From Streptomyces aquilus (GTDB taxonomy: Bacteria > Actinomycetota > Actinomycetes > Streptomycetales > Streptomycetaceae), in the NCBI RefSeq assembly GCF_003955715.1, contig NZ_CP034463.1, forward strand, positions 3,534,001 through 3,598,000: a stretch of 64,000 nucleotides of DNA. Reading direction: 5' to 3'. The notes below the pieces were generated by a model. The model was not told the DNA's origin. It did no database searches and saw only the letters and a list, made by a program, of their open reading frames with translations. The stretch's first letter is position 1; every line of letters starts with the position of its first letter. Below are positions 50,655 to 59,889 of the stretch, in pieces. A program made the position numbers and the translations under genes.

Positions 50655-51668
50655 TCAGCGCTCGCTGTCGAGCATGGCCATCTGGGCGGGGGCGTACCGC
50701 TCACCGGCCGCCGCGTCCGCCGGTACGGCGGCCTCGACGGCGGCGAGGTCGGCCGCGTCCAGCGTCACGTCCAGGGCGCTCAGGGCCTCGTCGAGCCGCG
50801 CACGGGTCTTGGCGCCGATCAGCGGCACAACGTCCTCGCCCCGGGAAAGCACCCAGGCGATCGCGATCTGCGCGACGGAGACGCCCTTCTGCTCGGCGAT
50901 CTTGCGCAGGGCCTCGACGAGACCGAGGTTGTGCCGGAGGTTGTCGCCCTGGAAGCGGGGCGAGTGGGCGCGGAAGTCGTTCGCCGCGTACTCCTGCCCG
51001 GGCGCGACATGGCCGGAGAGCAGCCCGCGCGAGAGCACGCCGTACGCGGTGACGGCGATGCCCAGTTCGCGCAGGGTGGGCAGGATCTCCCGCTCCGGGC
51101 CGCGGGAGATGAGCGCGTACTCGATCTGGAGGTCGGCGATCGGGGCGGTCGCGGCGGCCCGGCGGATGGTGTCGGCGCCGACCTCGCTCAGCCCGATGTG
51201 CCGGACGTACCCCTTCTCGACGAGTTCCGCGATCGCGCCGACGGTCTCCTCGATCGGCACGTCCGGGTCGAGCCGGGCGGGACGGTAGACGTCGATGTGG
51301 TCGACGCCCAGGCGCTGGAGGGAGTACGCGGCGAAGTTCTGCACGGCGGCCGGGCGCCCGTCGAAGCCGTACCAGTCGCCGTCCGGACCGCGCAGGGCCC
51401 CGAACTTCACGCTGACCAGAGCGTTCTCGCGCAGCGCGGCCGGGGCGGTGCGCAGGGCCTCGCTGACCAGCAGCTCGTTGTGGCCCATGCCGTAGAAGTC
51501 GCCGGTGTCGAGGAGCGTCACGCCGGCTTCCAGGGCGGCGTGCACGGTGGCGATGGACTCGGCACGGTCCGCCTCGCCGTACATACCGGACATGCCCATG
51601 CAGCCGAGGCCGAGGGGGAAGACCTGGGGGCCGGTGGTTCCGAGGGTGCGGGGGGTCTGTGTCGTCAT
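50655..51668 (-). CDS. Aldo/keto reductase
   Basis: A 337-residue NADPH-dependent (alpha/beta)8-barrel reductase. The catalytic Asp and Tyr are in LLDTGDFYGMGHNELLVSEAL, Lys in ALVSVKFGAL, and the cofactor loop near PLIGAKTRARLDEALSAL. The GLGCMGMSGMYG opening is that of the AKR11/13-like group acting on small aldehydes and ketones. First gene of an operon with a TetR gene. Start ATG 51668 stands 17 bp from a long palindrome. Confidence 0.9.
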   Translation of the reverse strand: MTTQTPRTLGTTGPQVFPLGLGCMGMSGMYGEADRAESIATVHAALEAGVTLLDTGDFYGMGHNELLVSEALRTAPAALRENALVSVKFGALRGPDGDWYGFDGRPAAVQNFAAYSLQRLGVDHIDVYRPARLDPDVPIEETVGAIAELVEKGYVRHIGLSEVGADTIRRAAATAPIADLQIEYALISRGPEREILPTLRELGIAVTAYGVLSRGLLSGHVAPGQEYAANDFRAHSPRFQGDNLRHNLGLVEALRKIAEQKGVSVAQIAIAWVLSRGEDVVPLIGAKTRARLDEALSALDVTLDAADLAAVEAAVPADAAAGERYAPAQMAMLDSER

Positions 51669-51684
51669 GCGGCCCAGCCTGACA

Positions 51685-51720
51685 TGACAGCTGACAGATT
51701 TCAATATCTGTCAGCTGTCA
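51685..51720. promoter_or_regulatory. 36-bp palindrome (15-bp perfect arms) before the AKR-TetR operon
   Basis: TGACAGCTGACAGAT (51685-51699) and its exact complement ATCTGTCAGCTGTCA (51706-51720) flank a 6-bp AT-rich spacer. Each arm also contains the repeated half-site TGACAG/CTGTCA. It overlaps the last codons and stop of the upstream lysE-type gene and lies 17 bp before the AKR start. Best explained as the TetR operator over the promoter. Confidence 0.75.
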
Positions 51721-52325
51721 GTCGTCGCCAACTTCGCCCCGAGCAGCACGAAGGACCCGGCGAAACTGCGCCGCAGCCACGCCATCACCCGCGGCCGGGA
51801 GATCACATGGCGCCGGACCGTGGCCGCGAGCACCCCGTACGCGGCGAAGACCACGAAGGTCGCCAGCATGAAGACCCCGCTGAGCCCGAGCATCCGGGGC
51901 AGCGCATGCGGCTCCTGCGGGCTCACGAACTGCGGCAGGAACGCGAAGAAGAAGATCGTCAGCTTGGGGTTGAGGAGATTGATCAGCACCCCTCGGACGA
52001 TCACCCGGCCCGCGGAGGAGGGCGCGGCGGCATCCCGCTCCACGGTGATCGCGTCCCGGTCCCGCAGACTCGCCCACGCCATCCACAACAGATAGGCGAC
52101 ACCGGCGTACTTGAGGACCTGGAAGGCGGCGGCACTGGCGTTGAGCAGCGCGGCGACGCCGGTGACGGTGGCGAGGACGTGCGGCACGATCCCCAGCGTG
52201 CAGGCGAAGGCGGCGACGACGCTCGCGCGGCGGCCGTGGGAGAGCCCGGCGGCGAGGGTGTAGACGACGCCGGTACCGGGGGTGGCGACCACGACGAGGG
52301 TGGTGAGGAGAAAGGCGAGGCTCAT
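51711..52325 (-). CDS. LysE-family translocator
   Basis: A 204-residue six-helix membrane exporter of the LysE/RhtB family, which exports amino acids or related small molecules. Helix 1 and the family loop read VVVATPGTGVVYTLAAGLSHG, and GVLINLLNPKLTIFFFAFLPQF is the conserved Asn-Pro segment. Start ATG 52325 fits the hydrophobic N-terminus. Its stop codon is inside the palindrome before the AKR gene, so transcription of one may affect control of the other. It is not followed by a terminator-like hairpin other than that palindrome. Confidence 0.87.
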   Translation of the reverse strand: MSLAFLLTTLVVVATPGTGVVYTLAAGLSHGRRASVVAAFACTLGIVPHVLATVTGVAALLNASAAAFQVLKYAGVAYLLWMAWASLRDRDAITVERDAAAPSSAGRVIVRGVLINLLNPKLTIFFFAFLPQFVSPQEPHALPRMLGLSGVFMLATFVVFAAYGVLAATVRRHVISRPRVMAWLRRSFAGSFVLLGAKLATTDS

Positions 52326-52407
52326 GCCCTCACCCTGAAAGCACGATGGCCCTTGATACAGGTCCACTACGGGACCCGCATCAAGGGCCAATGCGGCAGC
52401 CGGTGTC

Positions 52408-53790
52408 CTAGCAGCCGACGAGGCGGCTCGCCAGGTAGCCCTCGATCTGGTCGAGGGACACGCGCTCCTGCTTCATCGAGTCGCGCTCGCGGACGGTCAC
52501 GGCGTTGTCGTCCAGCGTGTCGAAGTCGACCGTCACGCAGTACGGCGTACCGATCTCGTCCTGGCGGCGGTAGCGGCGGCCGATCGCGCCGGCGTCGTCG
52601 AACTCGATGTTCCAGTTCTGGCGCAGCGCCTGGGCGAGGCCCTTGGCCTTCGGGGACAGCTCGGGGTTGCGGGAGAGCGGGAGCACCGCGACCTTCACCG
52701 GGGCGAGGCGGTGGTCCAGGCGCAGCACCGTGCGCTTCTCCATCTTGCCCTTGGCGTTGGGCGCCTCGTCCTCGACGTAGGCGTCGAGCAGGAACGCCAG
52801 CAGGGTGCGGCCGACACCGGCGGCGGGCTCGATGACGTACGGGGTGTAGCGCTCGCCGGCCTCCTGGTCGAAGTAGTGGAGGTCCTGGCCGGAGGCCTTG
52901 GAGTGCGCGGTGAGGTCGTAGTCGGTGCGGTTGGCGACGCCCTCGAGCTCGCCCCACTCGCTGCCGCCGAACTGGAAGCGGTACTCGATGTCGGCGGTGC
53001 GCTTGGAGTAGTGGGAGAGCTTCTCCTGCGGGTGCTCGTACCACCGCATGTTCTCTTCGCGCAGACCCAGGCCGGTGTACCAGTTCCACCGCTCCTGCAT
53101 CCAGTACTCCTGCCACTTCTCGTCCTCGCCCGGCTTGACGAAGAACTCCATCTCCATCTGCTCGAACTCGCGGGTGCGGAAGATGAAGTTGCCGGGCGTG
53201 ATCTCGTTGCGGAAGGACTTGCCCATCTGCGCGATGCCGAACGGCGGCTTCTTGCGCGCGGCGGTCTGCGTCAGGGCGAAGTTGATGAAGATGCCCTGGG
53301 CGGTCTCCGGACGCAGGTAGGCGACGGAGCCGGAGTCCTGGGTCGGGCCGAGGTGCGTGGAGAGCAGACCCGAGAACTGCTTGGGCTCGGTGAACTGGCC
53401 CTTGGTGCCGCAGTTCGGGCAGTTGATGTCGGCGAGGCCGTTCTCGGGGAGGCGGCCCTTCTTCTCCTCGTACGCCTCCTCCAGGTGGTCCGCGCGGTAG
53501 CGCTTGTGGCAGGAGGTGCACTCGGTCAGCGGGTCCGAGAAGGTGGCGACGTGACCGGAGGCCACCCAGACCTCGGGGGCCAGGATCACGGACGAGTCGA
53601 TACCGACGACCTCCTCGCGCGACGTCACCATGTAGCGCCACCACTGGCGCTTGATGTTCTCCTTGAGCTCGACACCCAGGTGTCCGTAGTCCCAGGCGGC
53701 GCGCTGACCGCCGTAGATCTCACTACAGGGGAAAACGAAGCCACGGCGCTTGCTCAGGCTGACGATGGTGTCGATCTTGTCGGCGGCCAC
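52408..53790 (-). CDS. glyS: Glycyl-tRNA synthetase (dimeric type)
   Basis: A 460-residue class II aminoacyl-tRNA synthetase charging tRNA-Gly. It begins [20 protein letters not shown], carries a zinc-ribbon-like insertion (CTSCHKRY and CPNCGTKG), motif 2 [21 protein letters not shown] with [12 protein letters not shown], and motif 3 plus the C-terminal anticodon-binding domain ([20 protein letters not shown]). This is the alpha2 form of actinobacteria, not the alpha2beta2 GlyQS. It is divergent from the zinc uptake operon; its own zinc site makes the proximity notable but not proof of a link. Confidence 0.97.
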   Translation of the reverse strand: MAADKIDTIVSLSKRRGFVFPCSEIYGGQRAAWDYGHLGVELKENIKRQWWRYMVTSREEVVGIDSSVILAPEVWVASGHVATFSDPLTECTSCHKRYRADHLEEAYEEKKGRLPENGLADINCPNCGTKGQFTEPKQFSGLLSTHLGPTQDSGSVAYLRPETAQGIFINFALTQTAARKKPPFGIAQMGKSFRNEITPGNFIFRTREFEQMEMEFFVKPGEDEKWQEYWMQERWNWYTGLGLREENMRWYEHPQEKLSHYSKRTADIEYRFQFGGSEWGELEGVANRTDYDLTAHSKASGQDLHYFDQEAGERYTPYVIEPAAGVGRTLLAFLLDAYVEDEAPNAKGKMEKRTVLRLDHRLAPVKVAVLPLSRNPELSPKAKGLAQALRQNWNIEFDDAGAIGRRYRRQDEIGTPYCVTVDFDTLDDNAVTVRERDSMKQERVSLDQIEGYLASRLVGC

Positions 53791-53909
53791 GGTGCTCTCT
53801 TCATGACGAATGGACGGCAGCGAATGACTCAGGTTACCGGCGCCGACACCCCCGGTATCAAATCGGTCCGGGCCTCCACCCCTCTCACCGGCCCCTTACC
53901 CAGCTTTGT

Positions 53910-53946
53910 TGACAACGGTTTCCATATTTGTTGAAAATGACTGTCA
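53910..53946. promoter_or_regulatory. Two Zur-box-like 15-mers upstream of znuA
   Basis: TGACAACGGTTTCCA (53910-53924) and TGAAAATGACTGTCA (53932-53946) each resemble the Streptomyces Zur box TGAAAATCATTTTCA and start 22 bp apart. The second runs into the A of the likely ATG start. Zn-loaded Zur bound here would block initiation. Confidence 0.7.
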
Positions 53947-54902
53947 TGAACGTACGACGACAGCACATATCCGGGACCGTCATCGCGGCCGTCACCGCCC
54001 TCGGCCTCGGCTCCCTCTCCGCGTGCTCCGGCGCGAGCGCCGCCGGCAACACGGACAAGTTCGACGTCGTCGCGTCGTTCTATCCGATGGCCTTCCTCGC
54101 CGAGCAGATCGGCGGGGACCATGTGCACGTCACCAGCCTCACCGAGCCCGGCCAGGAGCCGCACGACCTGGAGATCAGCGCCAAGCAGACCGCGCAGCTC
54201 CAGGAGTCCGACGCGGTGCTCTACCTCAAGAACCTCCAGCCCTCCGTCGACGACGCGGTGGCCCAGTCCGAGGTCAAGACCAAGATCGACGCCGCCTCCC
54301 TCACCACGCTGGAGAAGCACGGCAACGAGGTCGGCGGCCACGCGGCCGAGCACGACGACCACGAGAACGAGGAACTGGCCGGCCTCGACCCGCACATCTG
54401 GCTCGACCCGGTGCGCTACGCCCAGGTCGCCGAGGGCGTCGGCAAGGCCTTCGAGAAGGCCGACCCCGACCACGCGGCCGACTACAAGAAGAACACCGCG
54501 GCCCTGGTGAAGAAGCTCGACGGCCTCAACACACAGTTCGAGAACGGGCTGAAGAACACCAGGACGAAGGTGTTCATCACCACCCACGCCGCCTTCGGCT
54601 ACCTCGCCGAGCGCTACGGCCTGACCGAGGAGGCCATCAACGGCCTCGACCCCGAGTCGGAGCCGAGCGCGGCCCGCGTGAAGGACCTTGAGAAGATGGC
54701 CAAGGCCGACGGCGTCACCACCGTGTTCTACGAGACGCTCGTCAGCGACAAGACCGCGAAGACCATCGCCTCCGACGCGAACCTGAAGACGGACGTCCTC
54801 GACCCGATCGAGGGCATCACGTCCAAGTCCAAGGGCGACGACTACTTCCAGGTCCAGGAGTCCAACCTCAAGGCGCTGAAGAGCGCGCTAGGCGCCAAAT
54901 GA
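53946..54902 (+). CDS. znuA: Zinc ABC transporter substrate-binding lipoprotein
   Basis: A ~318-residue cluster 9 metal-binding lipoprotein. The signal ends in a lipobox LSAC, then FDVVASFYPMAFLAEQIGG, the first metal His in EPGQEPHDLEIS, a His/Asp-rich loop (HAAEHDDHENEE), GLDPHIWLDP, TTHAAFGYLAERYGL and a final acidic ligand region. It captures zinc outside the membrane for ZnuCB. The start at 53946 is set by the signal peptide; TTG 53928 and ATG 53937 are in frame. No Shine-Dalgarno is visible, so a leaderless message is possible. Zur-like boxes overlap the start. Confidence 0.92.
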   Translation: MNVRRQHISGTVIAAVTALGLGSLSACSGASAAGNTDKFDVVASFYPMAFLAEQIGGDHVHVTSLTEPGQEPHDLEISAKQTAQLQESDAVLYLKNLQPSVDDAVAQSEVKTKIDAASLTTLEKHGNEVGGHAAEHDDHENEELAGLDPHIWLDPVRYAQVAEGVGKAFEKADPDHAADYKKNTAALVKKLDGLNTQFENGLKNTRTKVFITTHAAFGYLAERYGLTEEAINGLDPESEPSAARVKDLEKMAKADGVTTVFYETLVSDKTAKTIASDANLKTDVLDPIEGITSKSKGDDYFQVQESNLKALKSALGAK

Positions 54903-55672
54903 CCCACCCGGAGGAGTCCGTGTCCGAGCCCGTCATCTCCCTGCGCGGCGTCCGCGCCGACCTGGGCTCGCGGCCCGTGCTGCGCGGCATCGACCTCACC
55001 GTGAACCACGGTGAGGTCGTCGCGCTGCTCGGCGCCAACGGCTCCGGCAAGTCGACCGCCGTGCGCAGCATCATCGGCCAAGTACCGCTCGCCGCGGGCG
55101 AGATACGCCTGTTCGGCACGGACCGCAAGGCGTTCCGGGACTGGGCGCGCGTCGGCTACGTCCCGCAGCGCACGACGGCCGCGGGCGGTGTCCCGGCGAC
55201 GGTCACCGAGGTCGTCTCGTCCGGCCGGCTGTCCCGCGCCCGCTTCGGGGTGCTGCGCAAGTCCGACCGCGAGGCCGTGCGCCGGGCCCTGGAGCTGGTC
55301 GGCATGGCGGACCGCGCGAAGGACTCGGTGGACGCGCTGTCCGGCGGCCAGCACCAGCGCGTCCTGATCGCCCGCGCGCTCGCCGCCGAACCCGAACTGC
55401 TGATCATGGACGAGCCGATGGCGGGCGTCGACCTGGCGAGCCAGGAGGTGCTCGCGCACACCCTGGAGGAACAGGTCGCGGCCGGTACGACGGTCCTGCT
55501 GGTCCTGCACGAACTGGGCCCCCTGGAGCCCCTGATCGACCGGGCGGTCGTCCTGCGCGACGGCTGCGTCCTGCACGACGGACCGCCCCCGAAGGCGGTC
55601 GGCCAGCACGCGCTCCCCGGCCACGACCACGTCCACCCCCACGAGCCGATCCACACGGGACTGCTGAGCTGA
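54899..55672 (+). CDS. znuC: Zinc ABC transporter ATP-binding protein
   Basis: A 257-residue ATPase of the metal uptake ABC transporter. Walker A is LLGANGSGKSTAVR, Q-loop VGYVPQRTT, signature DALSGGQHQRVLIARAL, Walker B LLIMDEPMAGVDLA and H-loop VLLVLHELG. The C-terminus is His-rich (GQHALPGHDHVHPHEP), as in other zinc transporters. Its ATG overlaps the znuA stop as ATGA and its stop overlaps the znuB ATG, so the three are one operon. Confidence 0.95.
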   Translation: MTHPEESVSEPVISLRGVRADLGSRPVLRGIDLTVNHGEVVALLGANGSGKSTAVRSIIGQVPLAAGEIRLFGTDRKAFRDWARVGYVPQRTTAAGGVPATVTEVVSSGRLSRARFGVLRKSDREAVRRALELVGMADRAKDSVDALSGGQHQRVLIARALAAEPELLIMDEPMAGVDLASQEVLAHTLEEQVAAGTTVLLVLHELGPLEPLIDRAVVLRDGCVLHDGPPPKAVGQHALPGHDHVHPHEPIHTGLLS

Positions 55673-56574
55673 TGGAGATCCTCGACTACGCCTTCATGCA
55701 GCGGGCCCTGCTCGCCGCCGTCCTGGTCGGCATCACGGCCCCGGCCGTGGGCATCTACCTGGTCCAGCGCCGCCAGGCCCTCATGGGCGACGGCATCGGC
55801 CACGTGGCGATGACCGGCGTCGGCCTCGGCTTCCTGCTGAACACCTCGCCGGTGTGGATGGCGACCCTCGTCTCCGTCCTCGGCGCGGTGCTCATGGAGC
55901 TGATCCGCTGGTACGGCAAGACCCGCGGCGACATCGCCCTCGCGATGCTCTTCTACGGCGGCATGGCCGGCGGCGTGATGTTCATCAACCTCGCGCCCAC
56001 CGGCTCCAACGCCAACCTCACCTCGTACCTCTTCGGCTCGCTGTCGACGGTGTCGCAGTCGGACGTGACGGCGATCTGTCTGCTCGCGGCCTTCGTGGTG
56101 GTGGTCACCCTGGGGCTGCGCCGGCAGCTCTTCGCGGTCAGCCAGGACGAGGAGTTCGCGCGGGTCACGGGTCTGCCGGTGCGCGCCCTGAACCTGCTGA
56201 CGGCGATCACGGCGGCCGTGACCGTCACGGTCGCCATGCGCGTGGTGGGCCTGCTGCTGGTCTCGGCCCTCATGGTCGTCCCGGTGGCGGCGGCGCAGCA
56301 GCTCAGCCGCAGTTTCGCGGCGACCTTCGCGATCGCCGTGGCCATCGGCGTCACGGTCACCATCAGCGGCACCGTCACGTCGTACTACCAGGACGTACCG
56401 CCCGGCGCGACGATCGTCCTGCTGACCATCGCGGCGTTCATCCTGACCACGGCCCTGGCCACCCCGCTGGCCCGCCGCCGGGCCCGGGCGGCAGCCGCCG
56501 CCCAGGCCGCCGGCGACCCGGCGGAGTGTGTGATTCCGGCCAGTCGGGCAGGCGAGGGAAGGATCGGCGTCTGA
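55672..56574 (+). CDS. znuB: Zinc ABC transporter permease
   Basis: A 300-residue membrane permease of the ABC-3 family with about eight hydrophobic segments. Typical stretches are ALLAAVLVGITAPAVGIYLV, RRQALMGDGIGHVAMTGVG, the coupling region LFAVSQDEEFARVTGLPV, and VVGLLLVSALMVVPVAAA. It forms the channel with ZnuC for zinc delivered by ZnuA. Start shares a base with the znuC stop (TGATG). The zur gene follows after 62 bp. Confidence 0.94.
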   Translation: MEILDYAFMQRALLAAVLVGITAPAVGIYLVQRRQALMGDGIGHVAMTGVGLGFLLNTSPVWMATLVSVLGAVLMELIRWYGKTRGDIALAMLFYGGMAGGVMFINLAPTGSNANLTSYLFGSLSTVSQSDVTAICLLAAFVVVVTLGLRRQLFAVSQDEEFARVTGLPVRALNLLTAITAAVTVTVAMRVVGLLLVSALMVVPVAAAQQLSRSFAATFAIAVAIGVTVTISGTVTSYYQDVPPGATIVLLTIAAFILTTALATPLARRRARAAAAAQAAGDPAECVIPASRAGEGRIGV

Positions 56575-56600
56575 CTGCGCACACGCCGGGCTGGCACAAT
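56571..56600 (+). promoter_or_regulatory. Candidate promoter of zur
   Basis: CTGACT (56571-56576) and CACAAT (56595-56600) are 18 bp apart, with the -35 overlapping the znuB stop codon and the GTG of zur 37 bp downstream. Weak match to consensus. Confidence 0.35.
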
Positions 56601-56636
56601 GGCCCGGCAGACGCAGAAGGTGTGAGGAGGCAACCG

Positions 56637-57056
56637 GTGACGACCGCTGGACCGCCCGTGAAGGGCCGTTCGACCCGGCAGCGGGCTGCCGTGGCGGCGG
56701 CCCTGGACGAGGTCGACGAGTTCCGCAGCGCGCAGGAGCTCCACGACATGCTCAAGCACAAGGGCGACTCGGTCGGCCTGACCACGGTCTACCGCACGCT
56801 CCAGAACCTCGCCGACGCCGGTGAGGTCGACGTCCTGCGTACCTCCGACGGCGAGTCCGTCTACCGCCGCTGCTCCACCGGCGACCATCACCACCACCTG
56901 GTCTGCCGCGTCTGCGGCAAGGCCGTGGAGGTCGAGGGCCCCGCGGTGGAGAAGTGGGCCGAGGCCATCGCGGCGGAGCACGGTTACGTCAACGTGGCAC
57001 ACACGGTGGAGATCTTCGGCACGTGCGCGGACTGCGCGGCGGCCTCCGCCGGCTGA
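56637..57056 (+). CDS. zur: Zinc uptake regulator Zur (Fur family)
   Basis: A 139-residue Fur-family repressor. The N-terminal winged helix reads RQRAAVAAALDEVDEFRSAQ and VGLTTVYRTLQNLADAGEVD; metal sites are the His cluster GDHHHHLVCRVCGKAVEVEG and the structural zinc CxxC pair completed by CADC near the end. With zinc it represses uptake genes; boxes before znuA are its likely targets. GAGGAGG stands seven bases before GTG 56637. Zur rather than Fur or Nur is supported by the znuACB neighbours. Confidence 0.94.
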   Translation: MTTAGPPVKGRSTRQRAAVAAALDEVDEFRSAQELHDMLKHKGDSVGLTTVYRTLQNLADAGEVDVLRTSDGESVYRRCSTGDHHHHLVCRVCGKAVEVEGPAVEKWAEAIAAEHGYVNVAHTVEIFGTCADCAAASAG

Positions 57057-57066
57057 CCCCGGCGCG

Positions 57067-57600
57067 TCAGACCCGGCTCAGGTTCCGGTCGAGGATCCCG
57101 CGCAGCCGGTCCACGTCGGCGGGGTCCGCGACGCCCCGCTTGGGCAGCACCGTGAAGCAGGTGGCGTTCTTGTCGTCGCTGTACAGGACGAACAGCTCCT
57201 TGGTCTCCCGGTAGCGCGGCTGGGCCGCGAAGCCCACCGAGGTCGAGCTGTGCTCGGTGACCACCGTCAGGCCCGCGTCCGACACCGTCGCCCGGTAGGC
57301 CCCGTTGCGGGCGGCGGCCTTGAGGACCTGGCGGGCCGTCAGCCAGGGCTGGAACAGCAGCAGCGCCACCACCAGGGGCACCCAGATCAGCAGAAACGTG
57401 TTGGAGTCCCCGCCACCCACCGCGGCCCCGAGGTCCAGCGCCCAGGCGAGCCCGATCAGCACCAGCGCCACCTTCTGGATCCGCCCGGCCCGGTTGAAGC
57501 GCCTGCGCTCGCGCAGCGCCCCCGCGTAGTCCCCGACGACCGGCTGGTACGCCAGCTCGACCACGCCCTGATCGGCGTCCCGCCCCATGTTCATGACCAT
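57067..57600 (-). CDS. YcxB-like membrane protein
   Basis: A 177-residue protein with two adjacent hydrophobic segments in the middle (VALVLIGLAWALDLGAAV and FLLIWVPLVVALLLF) and a cytosolic C-terminal domain (YRATVSDAGLTVVTEHSST, RYRETKELFVLYSDD). This is the plan of YcxB-like proteins of unknown function. Start could be ATG 57600 or 57594. It converges on zur with a 10-bp gap and lies 3 bp downstream of the histidine phosphatase start region's other end on the same strand. Confidence 0.7.
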   Translation of the reverse strand: MVMNMGRDADQGVVELAYQPVVGDYAGALRERRRFNRAGRIQKVALVLIGLAWALDLGAAVGGGDSNTFLLIWVPLVVALLLFQPWLTARQVLKAAARNGAYRATVSDAGLTVVTEHSSTSVGFAAQPRYRETKELFVLYSDDKNATCFTVLPKRGVADPADVDRLRGILDRNLSRV

Positions 57601-57624
57601 GAGGCGGGATCGTACGCGCACGGC

Positions 57625-58968
57625 CTACGCACGGCCGAAGCACCTCTCCAGTTCGTCCAGGTCGTAGAACGTGCTGCCCTTCGCGACGGGCGCGCAGCCC
57701 GCCTTGAACGCGGTCTCCTTCTCGTTGTAGAGCATCCGCACCAGCCAGCGGTCGCCCTTGCGGAAGACGTCCCACTGGATGTTCGCGCCGAGCGGCGAGA
57801 CCGAGGCGCCGCGCCACGGGTTGGTGCCGTATGTGTACGGCTGCTGGGCGGTGACCGGCCGGGTGCTGCCCGGCAGGCCCATCAGCGCGGCCAGCGGGAT
57901 GATCTCCTCGGCGTGGCTGAAGCGGAGTTCGGCGCCCAGCGTGCTGGTGCCCGCCTTCTCCGCCTCGACCTGCTGGAAGAAGTCGTCCAGCAGCACGTCG
58001 GCCATCTTGTACGTGATGTCGCTGTCCGCGAAGCCGGGGCCCTTCTCGTAGAAGTCCTCGGCGTCGGAGAGGTAGCCGAACCAGGCGGCGTCGGAGCGCG
58101 AGACGTACCGCTGCATGCCCCAGCCCTTGCCGTCCGGGCTCTCCTCGCTCATCGCGGGGGCGATGGCGTAGAGGTTGTAGACGGCCTCGGCGGCGGCGAC
58201 CCGGTCGGCGGCGCTCAGCTGCTCGACGAAGGCGGCCGCGAAGAGGCGGCGCAGGACGCTGCGGGCGGCCTCGTGGGTGCGGGGCTGGTCGGTGATCGAC
58301 TTCAGGGTCGCGGCGAGCCGCTGGTCGTGGTCGAGGTAGTCGCGGTAGGCGGCGCCGCCGGCGGCCTTGTGGAAGTAGAGCAGGTCCTTGTCGGTGCGGG
58401 TCGCGCCGATCAGCGGCTTCAGGGCCGGGTCGGTCGCGGCGAGCTCACCGGCGTACTCGTTCGCGCTGTCGATGGCGCGGCCCTGCCCGGAGCTGACGAC
58501 GTCGATCTTCTCGCCGTCGGCGGCGATCCGCGCGAAGAGGGAGGGCAGCCGCCGCTGCATGCGGGCGGCGGTGTCCCGCATCTCCTGCTCGCCGCGCGCG
58601 CTGAGGTTGCCGTAGCCGACCTTCGCCATGGCGGCCTGGAGGGCACGCACCGTGGGGCCGAACTCCTTGCCCTTCCTGGTCAGTTGGCCCGCGGCCGCGG
58701 CCTTGTCCCACAGTGCGAGGACGAGATCGCCGTCCTCGCTGTCGGAGGCGGCACGGGAGCCGTGCCGGGAGACGTTCTCCGTGAAGACCGGGGTGAAGCC
58801 GGCCGGCGGGCGCTGGTAGGAGTGCGCGTCCTGCCGCGGGCTGTACGTGGCCTTGGTGCCGTAGCTCGTGGCGTGGGCGGGCTGGTGCGCGGCCTGCGCG
58901 GGCAGGGCCGCGACCAGCAGGGTGCCCAGGGCGAGGGCGGCGGGGATGGCGCGGTGCGTGACCTTCAT
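57625..58968 (-). CDS. Secreted histidine-type acid phosphatase (MINPP/phytase-like)
   Basis: A 447-residue exported phosphatase. A signal peptide (residues 1 to about 27, ending PAQAAHQ) precedes the histidine phosphatase clade-2 domain: the catalytic VSRHGSRAASD with phosphate-binding Arg, a long helical insertion, and the proton donor motif HAEEIIPLAALMG (HAE in place of the usual HD of phytases). HAE is characteristic of multiple inositol polyphosphate phosphatases. It likely releases phosphate from inositol phosphates or other organic phosphates outside the cell. Confidence 0.85.
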   Translation of the reverse strand: MKVTHRAIPAALALGTLLVAALPAQAAHQPAHATSYGTKATYSPRQDAHSYQRPPAGFTPVFTENVSRHGSRAASDSEDGDLVLALWDKAAAAGQLTRKGKEFGPTVRALQAAMAKVGYGNLSARGEQEMRDTAARMQRRLPSLFARIAADGEKIDVVSSGQGRAIDSANEYAGELAATDPALKPLIGATRTDKDLLYFHKAAGGAAYRDYLDHDQRLAATLKSITDQPRTHEAARSVLRRLFAAAFVEQLSAADRVAAAEAVYNLYAIAPAMSEESPDGKGWGMQRYVSRSDAAWFGYLSDAEDFYEKGPGFADSDITYKMADVLLDDFFQQVEAEKAGTSTLGAELRFSHAEEIIPLAALMGLPGSTRPVTAQQPYTYGTNPWRGASVSPLGANIQWDVFRKGDRWLVRMLYNEKETAFKAGCAPVAKGSTFYDLDELERCFGRA

Positions 58969-59028
58969 GGCCGGATCGTGCGCGAGCCCCGTGAACGGCG
59001 GGTAGCCGCGAAGTGGCCAGGTCGCCGC

Positions 59029-59868
59029 CTACGGGGCGGTCTGCCTGCCCTCCATGGCCAGCAGCTCCTCGTTGGGCAGGGCGCCGCCGAAGCGGCGGTC
59101 GCGGGAGGCGTACTCGACGCAGGCCCGCCACAGGTCGCGGCGGTCGAAGTCGGGCCACAGGACGTCCTGGAAGACCATCTCGGCGTACGCGCTCTGCCAG
59201 ATCAGGTAGTTGGAGGTGCGCTGCTCGCCGCTGGGCCGCAGGAACAGGTCCACGTCCGGCATGTCCGGGTAGTAGAGGTACTTGGCGAGGGTCTTCTCAT
59301 TGACCTTGGAGGGGTCGAGGCGGCCCGCCTTCACGTCCTCCGCGAGCGCCTGCGCGGCGTCCGCGATCTCGGCACGGCCGCCGTAGTTCATGCAGAAGTA
59401 CAGCGTCAGCTTGTCGTTGCCCTTGGTCTGCTCCTGGGCGACCTGGAGCTCCTTGGCGACCGACTTCCACAGCTTGGGCATCCGGCCCACCCAGCGGACC
59501 CGGATCCCGAGCTCGTCGAGCTGGTCCCTCGTCTTCCGGATGAAGTCGCGGTTGAAGTTCATGAGGAAGCGGACCTCGTCGGGCGAGCGCTTCCAGTTCT
59601 CGGTGGAGAAGGCGTACAGCGAGATGGCCCCGACGCCCATCTCGATGGCGCCCTGGAGGACGTCGAGGACGCGCTCGGCGCCGACCTTGTGGCCCTCGGT
59701 GCGGGGCAGCCCGCGCTCCTTCGCCCAGCGGCCGTTGCCGTCCATGACGATCGCCACGTGGTTCGGGACGAGTTCACCGGGGAGCTTCGGCGGGCGGGCG
59801 CCGGAGGGGTGGGGCTCGGGCGTCCTGTACTCGCGGCGCTGGCGCCCCAGGATCCCACGTACGACCAT
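59029..59868 (-). CDS. uppS: Isoprenyl transferase (undecaprenyl diphosphate synthase type)
   Basis: A 279-residue cis-prenyltransferase making the polyprenyl diphosphate carrier for wall synthesis. It shows the Asp-containing start region [54 protein letters not shown], and the C-terminal [24 protein letters not shown] substrate motif (given in parts). A ~35-residue N-terminal extension is usual in actinomycetes. It stands 21 bp downstream of recO on the same strand and may be co-transcribed with it. Confidence 0.94.
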   Translation of the reverse strand: MVVRGILGRQRREYRTPEPHPSGARPPKLPGELVPNHVAIVMDGNGRWAKERGLPRTEGHKVGAERVLDVLQGAIEMGVGAISLYAFSTENWKRSPDEVRFLMNFNRDFIRKTRDQLDELGIRVRWVGRMPKLWKSVAKELQVAQEQTKGNDKLTLYFCMNYGGRAEIADAAQALAEDVKAGRLDPSKVNEKTLAKYLYYPDMPDVDLFLRPSGEQRTSNYLIWQSAYAEMVFQDVLWPDFDRRDLWRACVEYASRDRRFGGALPNEELLAMEGRQTAP

Positions 59869-59889
59869 GTTGCTTCGTTCCTCTCCGGC

